The notes beneath the pieces were generated by a model that worked only from the letters and a program-made list of their open reading frames with translations, made no database searches and was not told where the DNA came from. Shown here piece by piece: positions 33,500-42,450 of a DNA stretch of 64,000 bases (positions are counted from its first letter, which is position 1; each line of letters starts with the position of its first letter). The stretch is from Anaerolineales bacterium. GTDB lineage: Bacteria > Chloroflexota > Anaerolineae > Anaerolineales > UBA4823. The translations under genes and the position numbers were made by a program. The stretch covers positions 1 to 64,000 of the forward strand of contig JAFGQI010000137.1 of the NCBI GenBank assembly GCA_016935755.1, read 5' to 3'.

Positions 33500-34759
33500 A
33501 TGAATTCGAAACCATTGATTGTCATTTCCACCATTGTCGTGGTGGTGATTCTTCTCACCGGCACCTGCTCGGCGGGATTTCTAGCCGGACGCGCATTTGA
33601 TACTTGGGGTCAGCCGACCGAGATTACGATCAATCCGGATCCATCTCAGGATGGAATTCCCTCTACCCAGACCTCCCCAGATCAAGGCGGGACACCGCAG
33701 GATTTACAGGAACTTTTTGAGCCGTTCTGGCAGACCTGGGATGCGGTGAACGAGTTTTATGTCACACAGCCGGTGGATCAAGAGCTTCTGATGCAGGGCG
33801 CCATCCGCGGCATGTTAGACGCATTGAAGGACGATCACACCTCTTATCTCGACCCCGAAATGTTCAAACGGGCGAATGAGCAGCTGGAAGGCACAGAGTA
33901 TGAGGGCATTGGCGCCTGGGTGGATACGACTCAAGATTATCTGACCATCATCAGCCCCATGCCGGGTTCGCCGGCTGAAAAAGCTGGCCTCAAGCCGAAC
34001 GACAGGATCATTGCCATTGATGGCGAAGATATGACCGGCGTGGCGGGCGAGGTCGCCCGCCAGAAGGTGCTGGGGCCGAAAGGCACCACGGTTATCCTGA
34101 CCATCTCACGCGAAGGCATGGAGCCTTTCGACGCGACGGTAGAACGGGCCGAAATTTTGACCCCTACCGTAGAAAGCAAGATGCTGGAGGGGAATGTCGG
34201 TTATGTGCGCCTTTATACCTTCGGCAAGGATACTGCCCGTGATCTGAAAGATCACCTCGAAAATCTCCTGGATCAAAAACCGGTCGGCCTGATCCTGGAT
34301 CTGCGCTATAACGGCGGCGGCTATCTGACCACCGCGATCGATGTCGTCTCGCAGTTCATTGGCGATGGGATCGTGATGTATGAGGAATATGGCGATGGAA
34401 ATTCTGTGGTCTATGAAGCCAAAAAAGGCGGTGTGGCGACCGAAATCCCGCTGGTGGTGCTGGTGAATGAGGGCAGCGCCTCCGCTTCCGAAATCGTAGC
34501 TGGAGCCATCCAGGATCGCGGCAGAGGTAAGCTGGTGGGGATCAAATCATTTGGTAAAGGTTCGGTGCAGAACTATATCCCGCTGGAGAATGACCAGGGG
34601 GCGGTGCGGATTACGATTGCTTACTGGCTTACCCCCAATGGTCGGCAGATTAACGGAGAGGGCTTAGAGCCAGATGTGTTGGTTGAATTGAGTGAAGAAG
34701 ATCTTGCTGCCGGGCGCGATCCTCAGCTAGACAAAGCGATTGAACTATTGGTGGAATAA
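33500..34759 (+). CDS. S41-family C-terminal processing peptidase
   Basis: A 419-residue exported protease. An N-terminal hydrophobic segment (~7-30) acts as signal anchor; a PDZ domain (~125-205, LTIISPMPGSPAEKAGLKP) precedes the catalytic domain with LDLRYNGGGYL, the nucleophile Ser in NEGSASASE (~322-330) and the catalytic Lys in GIKSFGKGSVQ (~350). Such enzymes trim unfolded or C-terminally tagged proteins outside the membrane. GGAG precedes the ATG. It has its own promoter, possibly repressed through the inverted repeat at 33398-33412. The zinc peptidase downstream is transcribed the same way. Confidence 0.92.
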   Translation: MNSKPLIVISTIVVVVILLTGTCSAGFLAGRAFDTWGQPTEITINPDPSQDGIPSTQTSPDQGGTPQDLQELFEPFWQTWDAVNEFYVTQPVDQELLMQGAIRGMLDALKDDHTSYLDPEMFKRANEQLEGTEYEGIGAWVDTTQDYLTIISPMPGSPAEKAGLKPNDRIIAIDGEDMTGVAGEVARQKVLGPKGTTVILTISREGMEPFDATVERAEILTPTVESKMLEGNVGYVRLYTFGKDTARDLKDHLENLLDQKPVGLILDLRYNGGGYLTTAIDVVSQFIGDGIVMYEEYGDGNSVVYEAKKGGVATEIPLVVLVNEGSASASEIVAGAIQDRGRGKLVGIKSFGKGSVQNYIPLENDQGAVRITIAYWLTPNGRQINGEGLEPDVLVELSEEDLAAGRDPQLDKAIELLVE

Positions 34760-34821
34760 ACAAGGCTGTCAGATCATGATGCAGACGGTTGACATGATGC
34801 GAGTGTGAAAGGATATTGGCG

Positions 34822-35523
34822 ATGTTTTTTTTCAATACACAATATTTGATTTATATGCTGCCAGCGTTCTTGCTGATGATGCTGGTGCAATGGTATGTCC
34901 AATCGGCTTATAACCACTGGAGCCAGGTGCCGACCCGCAGCAGAATGAGCGGGGCGACGGCTGCCCAGCGGCTGATCCAGGCAGGCGGGCTGTACGGTGT
35001 GCGCATCGAGGGCATCTCCGGGCGCATGACCGATCATTATGACCCGCGCGAGAAGGTGCTGCGCCTTTCACCCGGGGTTGCTCAGGGCAATTCGGTAGCT
35101 GCGCTGGCAATCGCGGCGCACGAGCTGGGACATGCCATGCAGGATCACGAAGGCTACTTCCTGCTGCGCCTGCGCTCTCTGATGGTGCCGGCGGTGAATA
35201 TCGGCTCTTATTTAGGCTGGATCCTGATCGTCATTGGGCTGCTGCTCAATATGATCAATATTGCCTGGTTAGGCGTGATCGTTTTTTCCGGGGGCGCCTT
35301 GTTTGCCCTGGCGACCTTACCCGTGGAGCTGAATGCTTCGGCTCGCGCCAAGGTCTTGCTGTCTGAGTCGGGCCTGATTATTGGTGAAGATGAGATGCGA
35401 GGGGTGAATAAAGTGCTCAACGCGGCTGCGCTCACCTACGTGGCAGCCCTGATCACCGCGGTCATGCAGCTCCTGTATTGGGTTTCAATAGTAACCGGCA
35501 TGGGGGGCCGGCGGCGGGATTAG
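34822..35523 (+). CDS. zinc metallopeptidase, YugP family
   Basis: A 233-residue membrane metallopeptidase (Zn_peptidase_2 type). The zinc motif HELGH lies in ALAIAAHELGHAMQD (~95), with helices at ~5-22, ~120-165 and ~200-228; the family block MSGATAAQRLIQAGGLYGV precedes it. Its substrates are unknown. The ATG at 34822 is preceded by AAAGGA; an in-frame TTG 6 nt upstream is less likely. A TTGACA at 34789-34794 may be part of its own promoter. A terminator follows at 35550-35586. Confidence 0.87.
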   Translation: MFFFNTQYLIYMLPAFLLMMLVQWYVQSAYNHWSQVPTRSRMSGATAAQRLIQAGGLYGVRIEGISGRMTDHYDPREKVLRLSPGVAQGNSVAALAIAAHELGHAMQDHEGYFLLRLRSLMVPAVNIGSYLGWILIVIGLLLNMINIAWLGVIVFSGGALFALATLPVELNASARAKVLLSESGLIIGEDEMRGVNKVLNAAALTYVAALITAVMQLLYWVSIVTGMGGRRRD

Positions 35524-35549
35524 GAATATCTAACCAGAAACAAGCTGGC

Positions 35550-35586
35550 CGGGGTTCAGGCGCGGTTTGCCTGACCCCGTTTTTTT
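35550..35586 (+). terminator. intrinsic terminator after the zinc peptidase gene
   Basis: Stem CGGGGTTCAGGC (35550-35561) with GCCTGACCCCG (35569-35579), one bulged T, followed by seven T (35580-35586). Confidence 0.88.
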
Positions 35587-35673
35587 ATTGTTGGTCAAGG
35601 GATGCCGTACAGAGCAATCTTTATCTGGAACATCATTACCGATTTGTATATTCATTTTTACCGCCAAATGACC

Positions 35674-35702
35674 TTGACACCCATCTCAAGTGGATGTATG
35701 AT
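35674..35702 (+). promoter_or_regulatory. promoter of the K+ permease operon
   Basis: Perfect TTGACA (35674-35679), 17-bp spacer, TATGAT (35697-35702). The predicted start near 35709 lies within an open frame extending upstream of the permease and shows that the later ATG at 35736 is the true start. Confidence 0.8.
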
Positions 35703-35735
35703 TTTGCCCTTAGTGATCTGAATGGATGTAAGTTT

Positions 35736-37697
35736 ATGATTAAAGTTAAAGCAGAACATGGCGCTACGGTGGTGGAGCGCACCACCGAAACCGCCCCCCG
35801 CCGGTCCTGGCGCACCTGGCTCATCGGCCGCCCGCTGCAGACGGCAGACGCACCGCACCAAACGATTGGCAAAGCCGTCGGCCTGGCGATCTTCGCCTCC
35901 GATGCTCTTTCCTCTACGGCTTACGCCACCCAGGAAATATTATTCATTTTAGCTGCGGTAGGCACGACCGCCTTTGGATATGCTTTCCCGATTTCAATTG
36001 CCATTGTGGCCCTGTTGGCGATTGTCACCATATCCTATGAACAGACCATCCATGCCTATCCTGGCGGCGGCGGCGCCTATATTGTCGCCCGCGATAACCT
36101 GGGCGAACTGCCGGCCCAGGCAGCCGGGTCGGCTTTGCTGACCGACTATATCCTGACGGTGGCGGTATCAGTGTCATCGGGTGTGGCCCAGATTACCTCA
36201 GCTTTCCCCGATCTATATCCCTGGCGGGTCTGGATCGCGGTTGGTCTGGTGGGTTTCATTATGCTGGTCAATCTGCGGGGCGTGAAAGAATCGGGCGCTT
36301 TCTTTGCCTTTCCTACCTATTTCTTTATTATCATGATGTTTATTACAGTAGGATTGGGAATCTTTCGGTTTATTACCGGCAGCCTGGGAGTTGTGGAGAA
36401 CCCCCCTGAATTGGAAATCACCCACATCCTTGGAACCGTCACGCCCTTCCTGATCCTGCACGCTTTTTCAAGCGGCACAGCAGCCCTGACTGGCGTCGAA
36501 GCGATCTCGAATGGCATCACCGCTTTCAAAGAGCCGCGCAGCCGCAATGCCGGGATCACCCTCATTTACATGGCTTCTATTCTGGGCATGCTCTTCCTGG
36601 GGATTACCTTTCTGGCGGGACAAATTCATGTTATACCATCTGAACTGGAGACGGTAATCTCTCAATTGGCGAGGACTATATTTCCAGATGGCAGTATTTT
36701 CTACTTGGCAGTGATTGGGGGTACGATGATAATCCTGGTGCTGGCTGCCAACACCTCTTTTGCTGATTTCCCTCGCTTGAGTGCCTTGTTAGCTGCGGAC
36801 GGGTTCTTGCCGCGGCAGTTCGCCTTTCGGGGCAGCCGCCTGGTCTTTTCGCGCGGCATTGTCGCCCTGGCCGTTATGGCTTCGCTGCTGATCATCATTT
36901 TCCGCGCCAGCGTGAATGCGTTGATCCCGTTGTACGCCATCGGTGTTTTCCTCTCTTTCACCCTGTCGCAAGGCGGTATGGCTTTACGCTGGTGGAAGAT
37001 TGGCCGTTTACGAGCAGGCCAGGAAGTTAAAGAGCGCGGTTCGACTTTGCGTTACGAGCCTAACTGGGCGATCAAGATGGTGATTAATGGCTTTGGGGCT
37101 TTATGCACCTTTGTGGTCATGCTGGTCTTCGCGGTGACCAAGTTTGTGGATGGCGCTTTTGTGGTTCTAATTGTTATCCCGTTGGTGGTCGCTCTTTTAT
37201 CTGCCATTCACCGGCATTACCGTGATCTGGCTGTCAATCTATCCCTGGATGATTATGGCGAGCCGATGCGCGTGGGCCGTCACCGCGTCATCCTGCCTTT
37301 CAGCGGCGTGCACCGGGGTTCACTGGCTGCGCTGCACTATGCCCAGGCGCTGTCGAATGATGTCACCGTGGTGCATGTCTCGATTGACCCTGAAGAGACA
37401 GAGAAGGTCATGCGTAAGTGGGAAAGATGGGGCAATGGCGTCCGCATGGTGGTGCTCGATTCGCCTTATCGGCTGTTGATTGAACCGCTGCTGGAATATA
37501 TCGAAGAAATATTTGAAAAGCGCCAGCCGGGCGAGATCATCACCGTGGTTGTGCCCAGCTTTATCCCCAGGAAGGAGAGCCACAACTTGCTGCATATGCA
37601 AACTGCCAAAGTTTTGCGCAAAGTGTTGGCTTCCAAACCGGGGATTATCATCACCGATGTGCCCTATCAGATCGGTTCTCAGGATGAAACGGAGTAA
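35736..37697 (+). CDS. APC-family permease, KimA-like potassium transporter
   Basis: A 653-residue transporter: about 12 membrane helices (residues ~45-450) of the APC superfamily and a C-terminal soluble domain of ~130 residues (from HRVILPFSGVHRGSLAALHYAQAL) with a Usp-like look. The start region GKAVGLAIFASDALSSTAYATQEIL and YPGGGGAYIVARDNLG match the KimA (YdaO) family of high-affinity K+ importers. Two RCK/TrkA-type proteins encoded directly downstream support potassium transport. The start is set by the promoter at 35674-35702. No c-di-AMP riboswitch is recognisable in the short leader. Confidence 0.82.
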   Translation: MIKVKAEHGATVVERTTETAPRRSWRTWLIGRPLQTADAPHQTIGKAVGLAIFASDALSSTAYATQEILFILAAVGTTAFGYAFPISIAIVALLAIVTISYEQTIHAYPGGGGAYIVARDNLGELPAQAAGSALLTDYILTVAVSVSSGVAQITSAFPDLYPWRVWIAVGLVGFIMLVNLRGVKESGAFFAFPTYFFIIMMFITVGLGIFRFITGSLGVVENPPELEITHILGTVTPFLILHAFSSGTAALTGVEAISNGITAFKEPRSRNAGITLIYMASILGMLFLGITFLAGQIHVIPSELETVISQLARTIFPDGSIFYLAVIGGTMIILVLAANTSFADFPRLSALLAADGFLPRQFAFRGSRLVFSRGIVALAVMASLLIIIFRASVNALIPLYAIGVFLSFTLSQGGMALRWWKIGRLRAGQEVKERGSTLRYEPNWAIKMVINGFGALCTFVVMLVFAVTKFVDGAFVVLIVIPLVVALLSAIHRHYRDLAVNLSLDDYGEPMRVGRHRVILPFSGVHRGSLAALHYAQALSNDVTVVHVSIDPEETEKVMRKWERWGNGVRMVVLDSPYRLLIEPLLEYIEEIFEKRQPGEIITVVVPSFIPRKESHNLLHMQTAKVLRKVLASKPGIIITDVPYQIGSQDETE

Positions 37698-37703
37698 GTT
37701 CGT

Positions 37704-38363
37704 ATGAATATTATTGTCATTGGATGTGGTCGTGTAGGTGCAGAGTTGGCTTACCGGCTGTATCAAAATGGCCATAAAGCGATCGTCTTAGATCGCTCGG
37801 CGGAGGCTTTTCATAATTTACCGCTGGATTTCCGCGGCCGCACTGTAGAAGGGGATGCCTTGAGCCAGAACGCGCTGCGGCGCTGTGGGATCGAGGAAGC
37901 GGATGGATTGGCTGCGGTTACCAGCAATGACTCAGTTAATGTCGCCGTGGGTCACCTGGCGCATGAATTTTATAAAGTGCCTGTTGTGGTTGCGCGCAAT
38001 TTTAATTCGCGCTATCGTCCTCTGTATGACGTCTTTGGTCTTCAGGTAGTCAGCGCCTCCAGTTGGGGCGCTCAGCGCATCGAAGAGATGCTCTACCAGC
38101 AAAGCCCGCGCACGGTCTTCTCTGCGGGCAACGGGGAAGTTGAACTGTATGAGTTCACTGTTCCTGATGCCTGGGATGGGCGCCCGCTCTCAGACATCAT
38201 CCCCGAACGCGAATGCGCACCGGTGGCGTTTACCCGCGCTGGACGGGCCATGATGCCGGAGCTAAAAATGCCCATGAAGAAGGGGGATATTCTTCTGGTC
38301 AGCGCGACCCTGGAGGGCATTCAGGGTTTGCGGCGTTGTCTTGATAACGGCGTGACGGGATAG
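37704..38363 (+). CDS. TrkA/RCK-type K+ transport regulator, first copy
   Basis: A 219-residue protein: an N-terminal Rossmann-like RCK-N domain (IIVIGCGRVGAELAYRL, VLDRSAEAF, VEGDALSQNALRRCGIEEADGLAAVTSNDSVN) and a C-terminal RCK-C domain (~140-219). It should bind NAD(H) or a nucleotide and gate the adjacent permease. It begins 6 nt after the permease stop. Residues of the nucleotide fold GxGxxG are intact. Confidence 0.88.
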   Translation: MNIIVIGCGRVGAELAYRLYQNGHKAIVLDRSAEAFHNLPLDFRGRTVEGDALSQNALRRCGIEEADGLAAVTSNDSVNVAVGHLAHEFYKVPVVVARNFNSRYRPLYDVFGLQVVSASSWGAQRIEEMLYQQSPRTVFSAGNGEVELYEFTVPDAWDGRPLSDIIPERECAPVAFTRAGRAMMPELKMPMKKGDILLVSATLEGIQGLRRCLDNGVTG

Positions 38364-38372
38364 GAGCAGCTT

Positions 38373-39059
38373 ATGTTTGTACTCATTGCCGGCGGAGGCC
38401 GGACGGGAACCCAGTTAGCCTATACCCTGCTTGATCAGCAGCACCAGGTGCGCGTCATTGAGCATCGTCCTGACATCCTGGCTCGCATCCACCGGGAACT
38501 GCCTACGGAAGTTATCTTTGAAGGCAACGCCACAGATGTTGAAGTCCTGGATCAGGCTGGCATCCGTCAGGCCAATATCCTGGCAGCTTGCATGGCGGAA
38601 GATGAGGAAAACCTGATCATCTGCTATCTGGCGCGTGAAAAATTCAATATACCGCGCACGATCGCCCGGATCAACAACCCCCGCAACGCCTGGCTGTTTG
38701 ATCAAAAGTTCCGCGTGGATGTCGCCCTGAACCAATCTGCGCTGATGGCCAGCTTGATCGAGGAGGAGATGTCTCTGGGCGATATGATGACCCTGCTCAA
38801 ACTGCGCCGGGGGGACTATTCTCTGGTGGAAGAAAAAATCCCTGTTGGCGCGATCGCCGTGGACAAGGCCTTGAAAGATCTGGGTCTAAACGAGAGCTGC
38901 GTGATTGCTGCCATTATCCGGCAAGGCAGGGTGGTCGTGCCGCGCGGTTCGATTGTGCTGCAGGCAGGGGATGAGGTGCTGGCAATTACGGATCGCAGCG
39001 GTCTGGAGCAGCTTCAATCCCTCTTTTCTGCCCCTACAAACAATCACGTTCAAGAATAA
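38373..39059 (+). CDS. TrkA/RCK-type K+ transport regulator, second copy
   Basis: A 228-residue paralogue of the preceding gene: FVLIAGGGRTGTQLAYTLL at the N terminus, VEVLDQAGIRQANILAACMAEDEENLIICYLAR in the middle, and a C-terminal RCK-C domain ending in GDEVLAITDRSGLEQL. It begins 9 nt after the first copy. Two different RCK proteins beside one permease suggest a hetero-oligomeric regulatory ring, as known for some K+ systems. Its GGGRTG replaces the first copy's GCGRVG. Confidence 0.88.
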   Translation: MFVLIAGGGRTGTQLAYTLLDQQHQVRVIEHRPDILARIHRELPTEVIFEGNATDVEVLDQAGIRQANILAACMAEDEENLIICYLAREKFNIPRTIARINNPRNAWLFDQKFRVDVALNQSALMASLIEEEMSLGDMMTLLKLRRGDYSLVEEKIPVGAIAVDKALKDLGLNESCVIAAIIRQGRVVVPRGSIVLQAGDEVLAITDRSGLEQLQSLFSAPTNNHVQE

Positions 39060-39078
39060 TCATACCTGCTGCCAGCGC

Positions 39079-40023
39079 TTACCCTGATGTTTGAGCTTCT
39101 CCATTAACCTGTAAAGAGAAGACATCTGGCCGCGCGTAATGCCCGACCACATCGAAGTCAAATTTACTGCGGATGACTTCAGCTAAATCCAGTTCAGCGT
39201 ACAGGATGCCTTCCTGGTCGAACAGCGGCCCAGCCAGGATTTCGCCCAGCGGCGAGATGATGGCGCTGCCGCCCCGGCACATAACCTCGGGCTGGCTTTC
39301 TAACTCCTCGATCCCTGGCAGATCGGTCGGGTACATTGTCTTGGTCACATATTGGTTGCAGCCCAGCACAAAGCAGCGGCCCTCGCAAGCGATATGGCGC
39401 AGTGTGGCTTGCCAGGTGTCGCGCGAATCTGCTGTGGGGGCCAGGTAGATTTCCACCCCTTTGGCGTACATTGCCATGCGCGCCAGCGGCATATAGTTTT
39501 CCCAACAGATCAGCCCTCCAATTTTCCCGATGCCGGTATCCAGGACGGTCAGGGTGCTTCCATCCCCTTCGCCCCAGATCAGCCTTTCAGCGGCGGTCGG
39601 CTTCAGTTTGCGGTGTTTGCCCAGCAGCCGCCCGTCTGGCCCGAAGTAAAGCAAAGTGCAGTAGAGCGTTCCCCGGCTGTACTGGCTGTCGCGCTCGATC
39701 ACCCCGATCGCCAGGAAGCTCCTGGCATCATGGGCTGCCTGTCCCAGGCGCTGTGTTTCAGGCCCGGGCACATCGATGGCGTTCTCCCAGTAGCGCTGCC
39801 AGAGCATTCGCCCGGCCGGGCTGCGGCTGCCTACGACTGTGCCAAAGGTGAAGCCGCGCGGGTAGGCCGGGATAAAGGCTTCTGGAAAGAGGATCAGCCC
39901 CGCCCCCTGGCTGGAGGCTTCGGCAGCCAGCTGGCAGGCTTTGGCTGTGCAGGCCTGCCGGTCAAACAGCACCGGGGCAGCCTGTACGACTGCGGCGATT
40001 GTTTTGGGGTGTGGGTTATTCAT
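39079..40023 (-). CDS. nitrilase-family carbon-nitrogen hydrolase
   Basis: A 314-residue nitrilase. The Glu-Lys-Cys triad is visible: Glu in LILFPEAFIPAYPRG (~48), Lys in KHRKLKPTAAER (~135) and Cys in GGLICWENYMPLAR (~170). The CWENYMPL form is typical of true nitrilases and cyanide-degrading enzymes rather than amidases, so conversion of a nitrile to a carboxylic acid and ammonia is expected; the substrate is unknown. It is convergent with the RCK genes and divergent from the molybdenum hydroxylase gene. The start lacks a strong ribosome-binding site. Confidence 0.87.
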   Translation of the reverse strand: MNNPHPKTIAAVVQAAPVLFDRQACTAKACQLAAEASSQGAGLILFPEAFIPAYPRGFTFGTVVGSRSPAGRMLWQRYWENAIDVPGPETQRLGQAAHDARSFLAIGVIERDSQYSRGTLYCTLLYFGPDGRLLGKHRKLKPTAAERLIWGEGDGSTLTVLDTGIGKIGGLICWENYMPLARMAMYAKGVEIYLAPTADSRDTWQATLRHIACEGRCFVLGCNQYVTKTMYPTDLPGIEELESQPEVMCRGGSAIISPLGEILAGPLFDQEGILYAELDLAEVIRSKFDFDVVGHYARPDVFSLQVNGEAQTSG

Positions 40024-40103
40024 GGCAGGTTACCTGTTGATGAAATGGAATAGGAGGCTGGAAGGAAGAGAAAGCAATCCTTGGATGAGGAGTTCATAAA
40101 GCA

Positions 40104-40155
40104 ATTATAATAGCATCATCTATCCTGCGCCGGCCTCTTACAGGCGGAGTATAAT
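40104..40155. promoter_or_regulatory. divergent promoter region between nitrilase and molybdenum hydroxylase genes
   Basis: Two TATAAT elements: one within the self-complementary ATTATAAT (40104-40111), usable in either direction, and one at 40150-40155 facing the hydroxylase gene. -35 matches are weak. The second would give a leader of about 35 nt with a GGAGA site. Confidence 0.4.
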
Positions 40156-40195
40156 CAGGAAGTGAGCTGGTTTTATCCTATACCCGGAGAATTTT

Positions 40196-42436
40196 ATGCA
40201 AACCATTGGACATTCTGTTGCCCGTGTTGATGCTGTCGCCAAAGTAACCGGAAAGGCGCAATATCCTGGAGATTTCAATCTGCCCAACCAGGCATATATG
40301 AAAATCTTGTTTGCGGGGCGTCCGCATGCTGTGATCAAGCGTATTGACACCTCCAGGGCAGAGGCGCTGGAGGGGGTGATTGCTGTTTTTACCGCCAAAG
40401 ATGTGCCTGTGAACGAGTATGGTTTGATCATGCCCGACCAGCCCGTCTTGTGCGGGCCAGGCTCCAGCAAACCATTTGCAGACCGGGTGCGCTTTATTGG
40501 CGACCAGGTGGCTCTCATTATCGCCGATACAGAAGCAATCGCTGCTCATGGGCGCGATCTGATCGAGGTTGAATATGAAGATCTGCCTGTGATTACCGAC
40601 CCGCTGAAGGCGATGGAGCAGGAGGCGTTTTTAATCCATCCTGATCGCGACTCGAACACCTTCTGTCATTATCGCATCCGCAAGGGGGATATTGAAGCAG
40701 CCTTTGCACAGGCTGATGTGATTGTGGAAGGCGAATATCGCACTCCAGCCCAGGAACATGCTTACCTGCAGCCCGAGGCCGGGGTGGGGTATATTGATGA
40801 AGAGGGGCGGGTGACCGTGACTGTGGCCGGGCAGTGGACGCATGAAGACCAGGAGCAGATCGCCCACGCGTTGGGTTTGCCCCTCGACCAGGTGCGGGTG
40901 ATTTACCCGGCTATCGGCGGGGCGTTTGGCGGGCGCGAAGACATGTCGGTTCAGATTGTATTGGCCCTGGCTGCCTGGCGCCTGCACCAGCGCGGCATCC
41001 ACCGGCCCGTCAAGATCATCTGGAGCCGGGAAGAATCGATCATCGGACATCATAAGCGCCATCCCTATATCCTGCGCACCCGCTGGGGCGCCACCAAAGA
41101 AGGAAAAGTCATCGCGGCTGAGGTGGACTTGATCGCCGATGGCGGCGCGTATGCCTATACCTCCACCAAGGTGCAGGGCAACGCCACCTTGATGTGCACC
41201 GGCCCATATGAAATCCCCAATGTGCGCGTCGATTCATACTCCGTGTATACCAACAACCTGCCCAATGGCGCCTTCCGCGGTTTTGGCGGCCCCCAGGGCG
41301 CATTTGAGGCCGAGACGCAGATGAACCGCCTGGCAGAACTCCTGGGATTGGACCCGGTGGAGATTCGCCTGCGGAATGTGCTGCGCGAGGGCTCGCTGCT
41401 CTCTGTAGGCACGCCCCTGCCCAAGGGGGTGAGCCTGCCGCAGGTGGTGGAAGAATGCGCCAGGGCATCTGGTTGGGAGCATACGCCGGAGGGATGGGGC
41501 AGAAAACCGGGGCAGGGCCTGGGGAAGGATGGGCCGCGGCCCTCCCCAAGCCAGCAGCACCTCAGGACAGGCATTGGTTTTGCGGCTTCATACAAGAATG
41601 TAGGCTTCTCTTTCGGCGCGCCAGAGCAGTGCACCGCTATCGTTGAGCTCCACGGCAATACGGAGATTGAGCGTGTCGTCGTCCATCACGCCGCGGCGGA
41701 AGTGGGGCAGGGCACCCACACTGCGATTGCTCAAATGGCTGCCGAAGCCGTTGGCGTTCCCATGGATCGCGTCGAACTAATCGTATCGGACACGGCGCAG
41801 GCAGAAAACTCCGGCAGCGTATCCGCCTCGCGCATGACGTTTATGGCGGGCAATTCAATCAGAGGGGCGGTTGAGGCGGCCCTGGAACGCTGGCAGGCTG
41901 AAGAACGCCCGGCGATTGCCACATATGTTTACCGCCCGCCGCGCACCACGCCCTATGACCCTGAAACGGGGAAATCGGAGCCGAACTTTGCCTATGGCTA
42001 TGTCGCCCAGGCAGTCATGGTTGAAGTGGACACGCAGACCGGACACATCCAGCTTCTGGACGTGGTTTGTGCCAATGATGTCGGGCAGGCGATTAACCCG
42101 CAGCAGGTGCAGGGGCAGATTGAAGGCGCGGTGGTGATGGCGCAGGGCTACGCTGTGCAGGAGAACTTTGTCCAGAAGGATGGCTATGTCCAAACCCAGC
42201 ACCTGTCCACCTATCTGATCCCGACAATTCTGGATATCCCGGACCGGGTGCAGTCCTTGATCCTGGAATATCCCGACCCGATCGGCCCCTGGGGGGCGAG
42301 AGGCATGGGCGAGATGCCCCTGCTGCCGCTGCCTCCCGCCATTATCGCTGCGGTTCATGACGCTACCGGCGTGTGGTTCAATGAATTCCCGTTGACGCCG
42401 GAGCATGTGCTGCGCGGCCTGGGAAAGCTGGCCTGA
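40196..42436 (+). CDS. xanthine dehydrogenase-family molybdopterin-binding subunit
   Basis: A 746-residue large subunit of a molybdenum hydroxylase. It begins with the a/b hammerhead region (IGHSVARVDAVAKVTGKAQYPGDF), has the cofactor-binding blocks AIGGAFGGRED, NGAFRGFGGPQGAFEAE and the C-terminal GARGMGEMPLLPLPPAI carrying the conserved Glu. The usual FAD and 2Fe-2S subunit genes are not adjacent, so they are elsewhere or replaced by other electron carriers. Downstream yqeB and yqeC-mocA genes point to the selenium-dependent molybdenum hydroxylase group, which acts on purines and related heterocycles. GGAGA precedes the ATG. Confidence 0.9.
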   Translation: MQTIGHSVARVDAVAKVTGKAQYPGDFNLPNQAYMKILFAGRPHAVIKRIDTSRAEALEGVIAVFTAKDVPVNEYGLIMPDQPVLCGPGSSKPFADRVRFIGDQVALIIADTEAIAAHGRDLIEVEYEDLPVITDPLKAMEQEAFLIHPDRDSNTFCHYRIRKGDIEAAFAQADVIVEGEYRTPAQEHAYLQPEAGVGYIDEEGRVTVTVAGQWTHEDQEQIAHALGLPLDQVRVIYPAIGGAFGGREDMSVQIVLALAAWRLHQRGIHRPVKIIWSREESIIGHHKRHPYILRTRWGATKEGKVIAAEVDLIADGGAYAYTSTKVQGNATLMCTGPYEIPNVRVDSYSVYTNNLPNGAFRGFGGPQGAFEAETQMNRLAELLGLDPVEIRLRNVLREGSLLSVGTPLPKGVSLPQVVEECARASGWEHTPEGWGRKPGQGLGKDGPRPSPSQQHLRTGIGFAASYKNVGFSFGAPEQCTAIVELHGNTEIERVVVHHAAAEVGQGTHTAIAQMAAEAVGVPMDRVELIVSDTAQAENSGSVSASRMTFMAGNSIRGAVEAALERWQAEERPAIATYVYRPPRTTPYDPETGKSEPNFAYGYVAQAVMVEVDTQTGHIQLLDVVCANDVGQAINPQQVQGQIEGAVVMAQGYAVQENFVQKDGYVQTQHLSTYLIPTILDIPDRVQSLILEYPDPIGPWGARGMGEMPLLPLPPAIIAAVHDATGVWFNEFPLTPEHVLRGLGKLA

Positions 42437-42450
42437 GAGCTCAATCTTTC

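Noticed and set aside
35478-35735. N-terminal extension of the K+ permease, overlapping the zinc peptidase gene
   Set aside because: A terminator (35550-35586) and a consensus promoter (35674-35702) lie within it, so the ATG at 35736 is the start.
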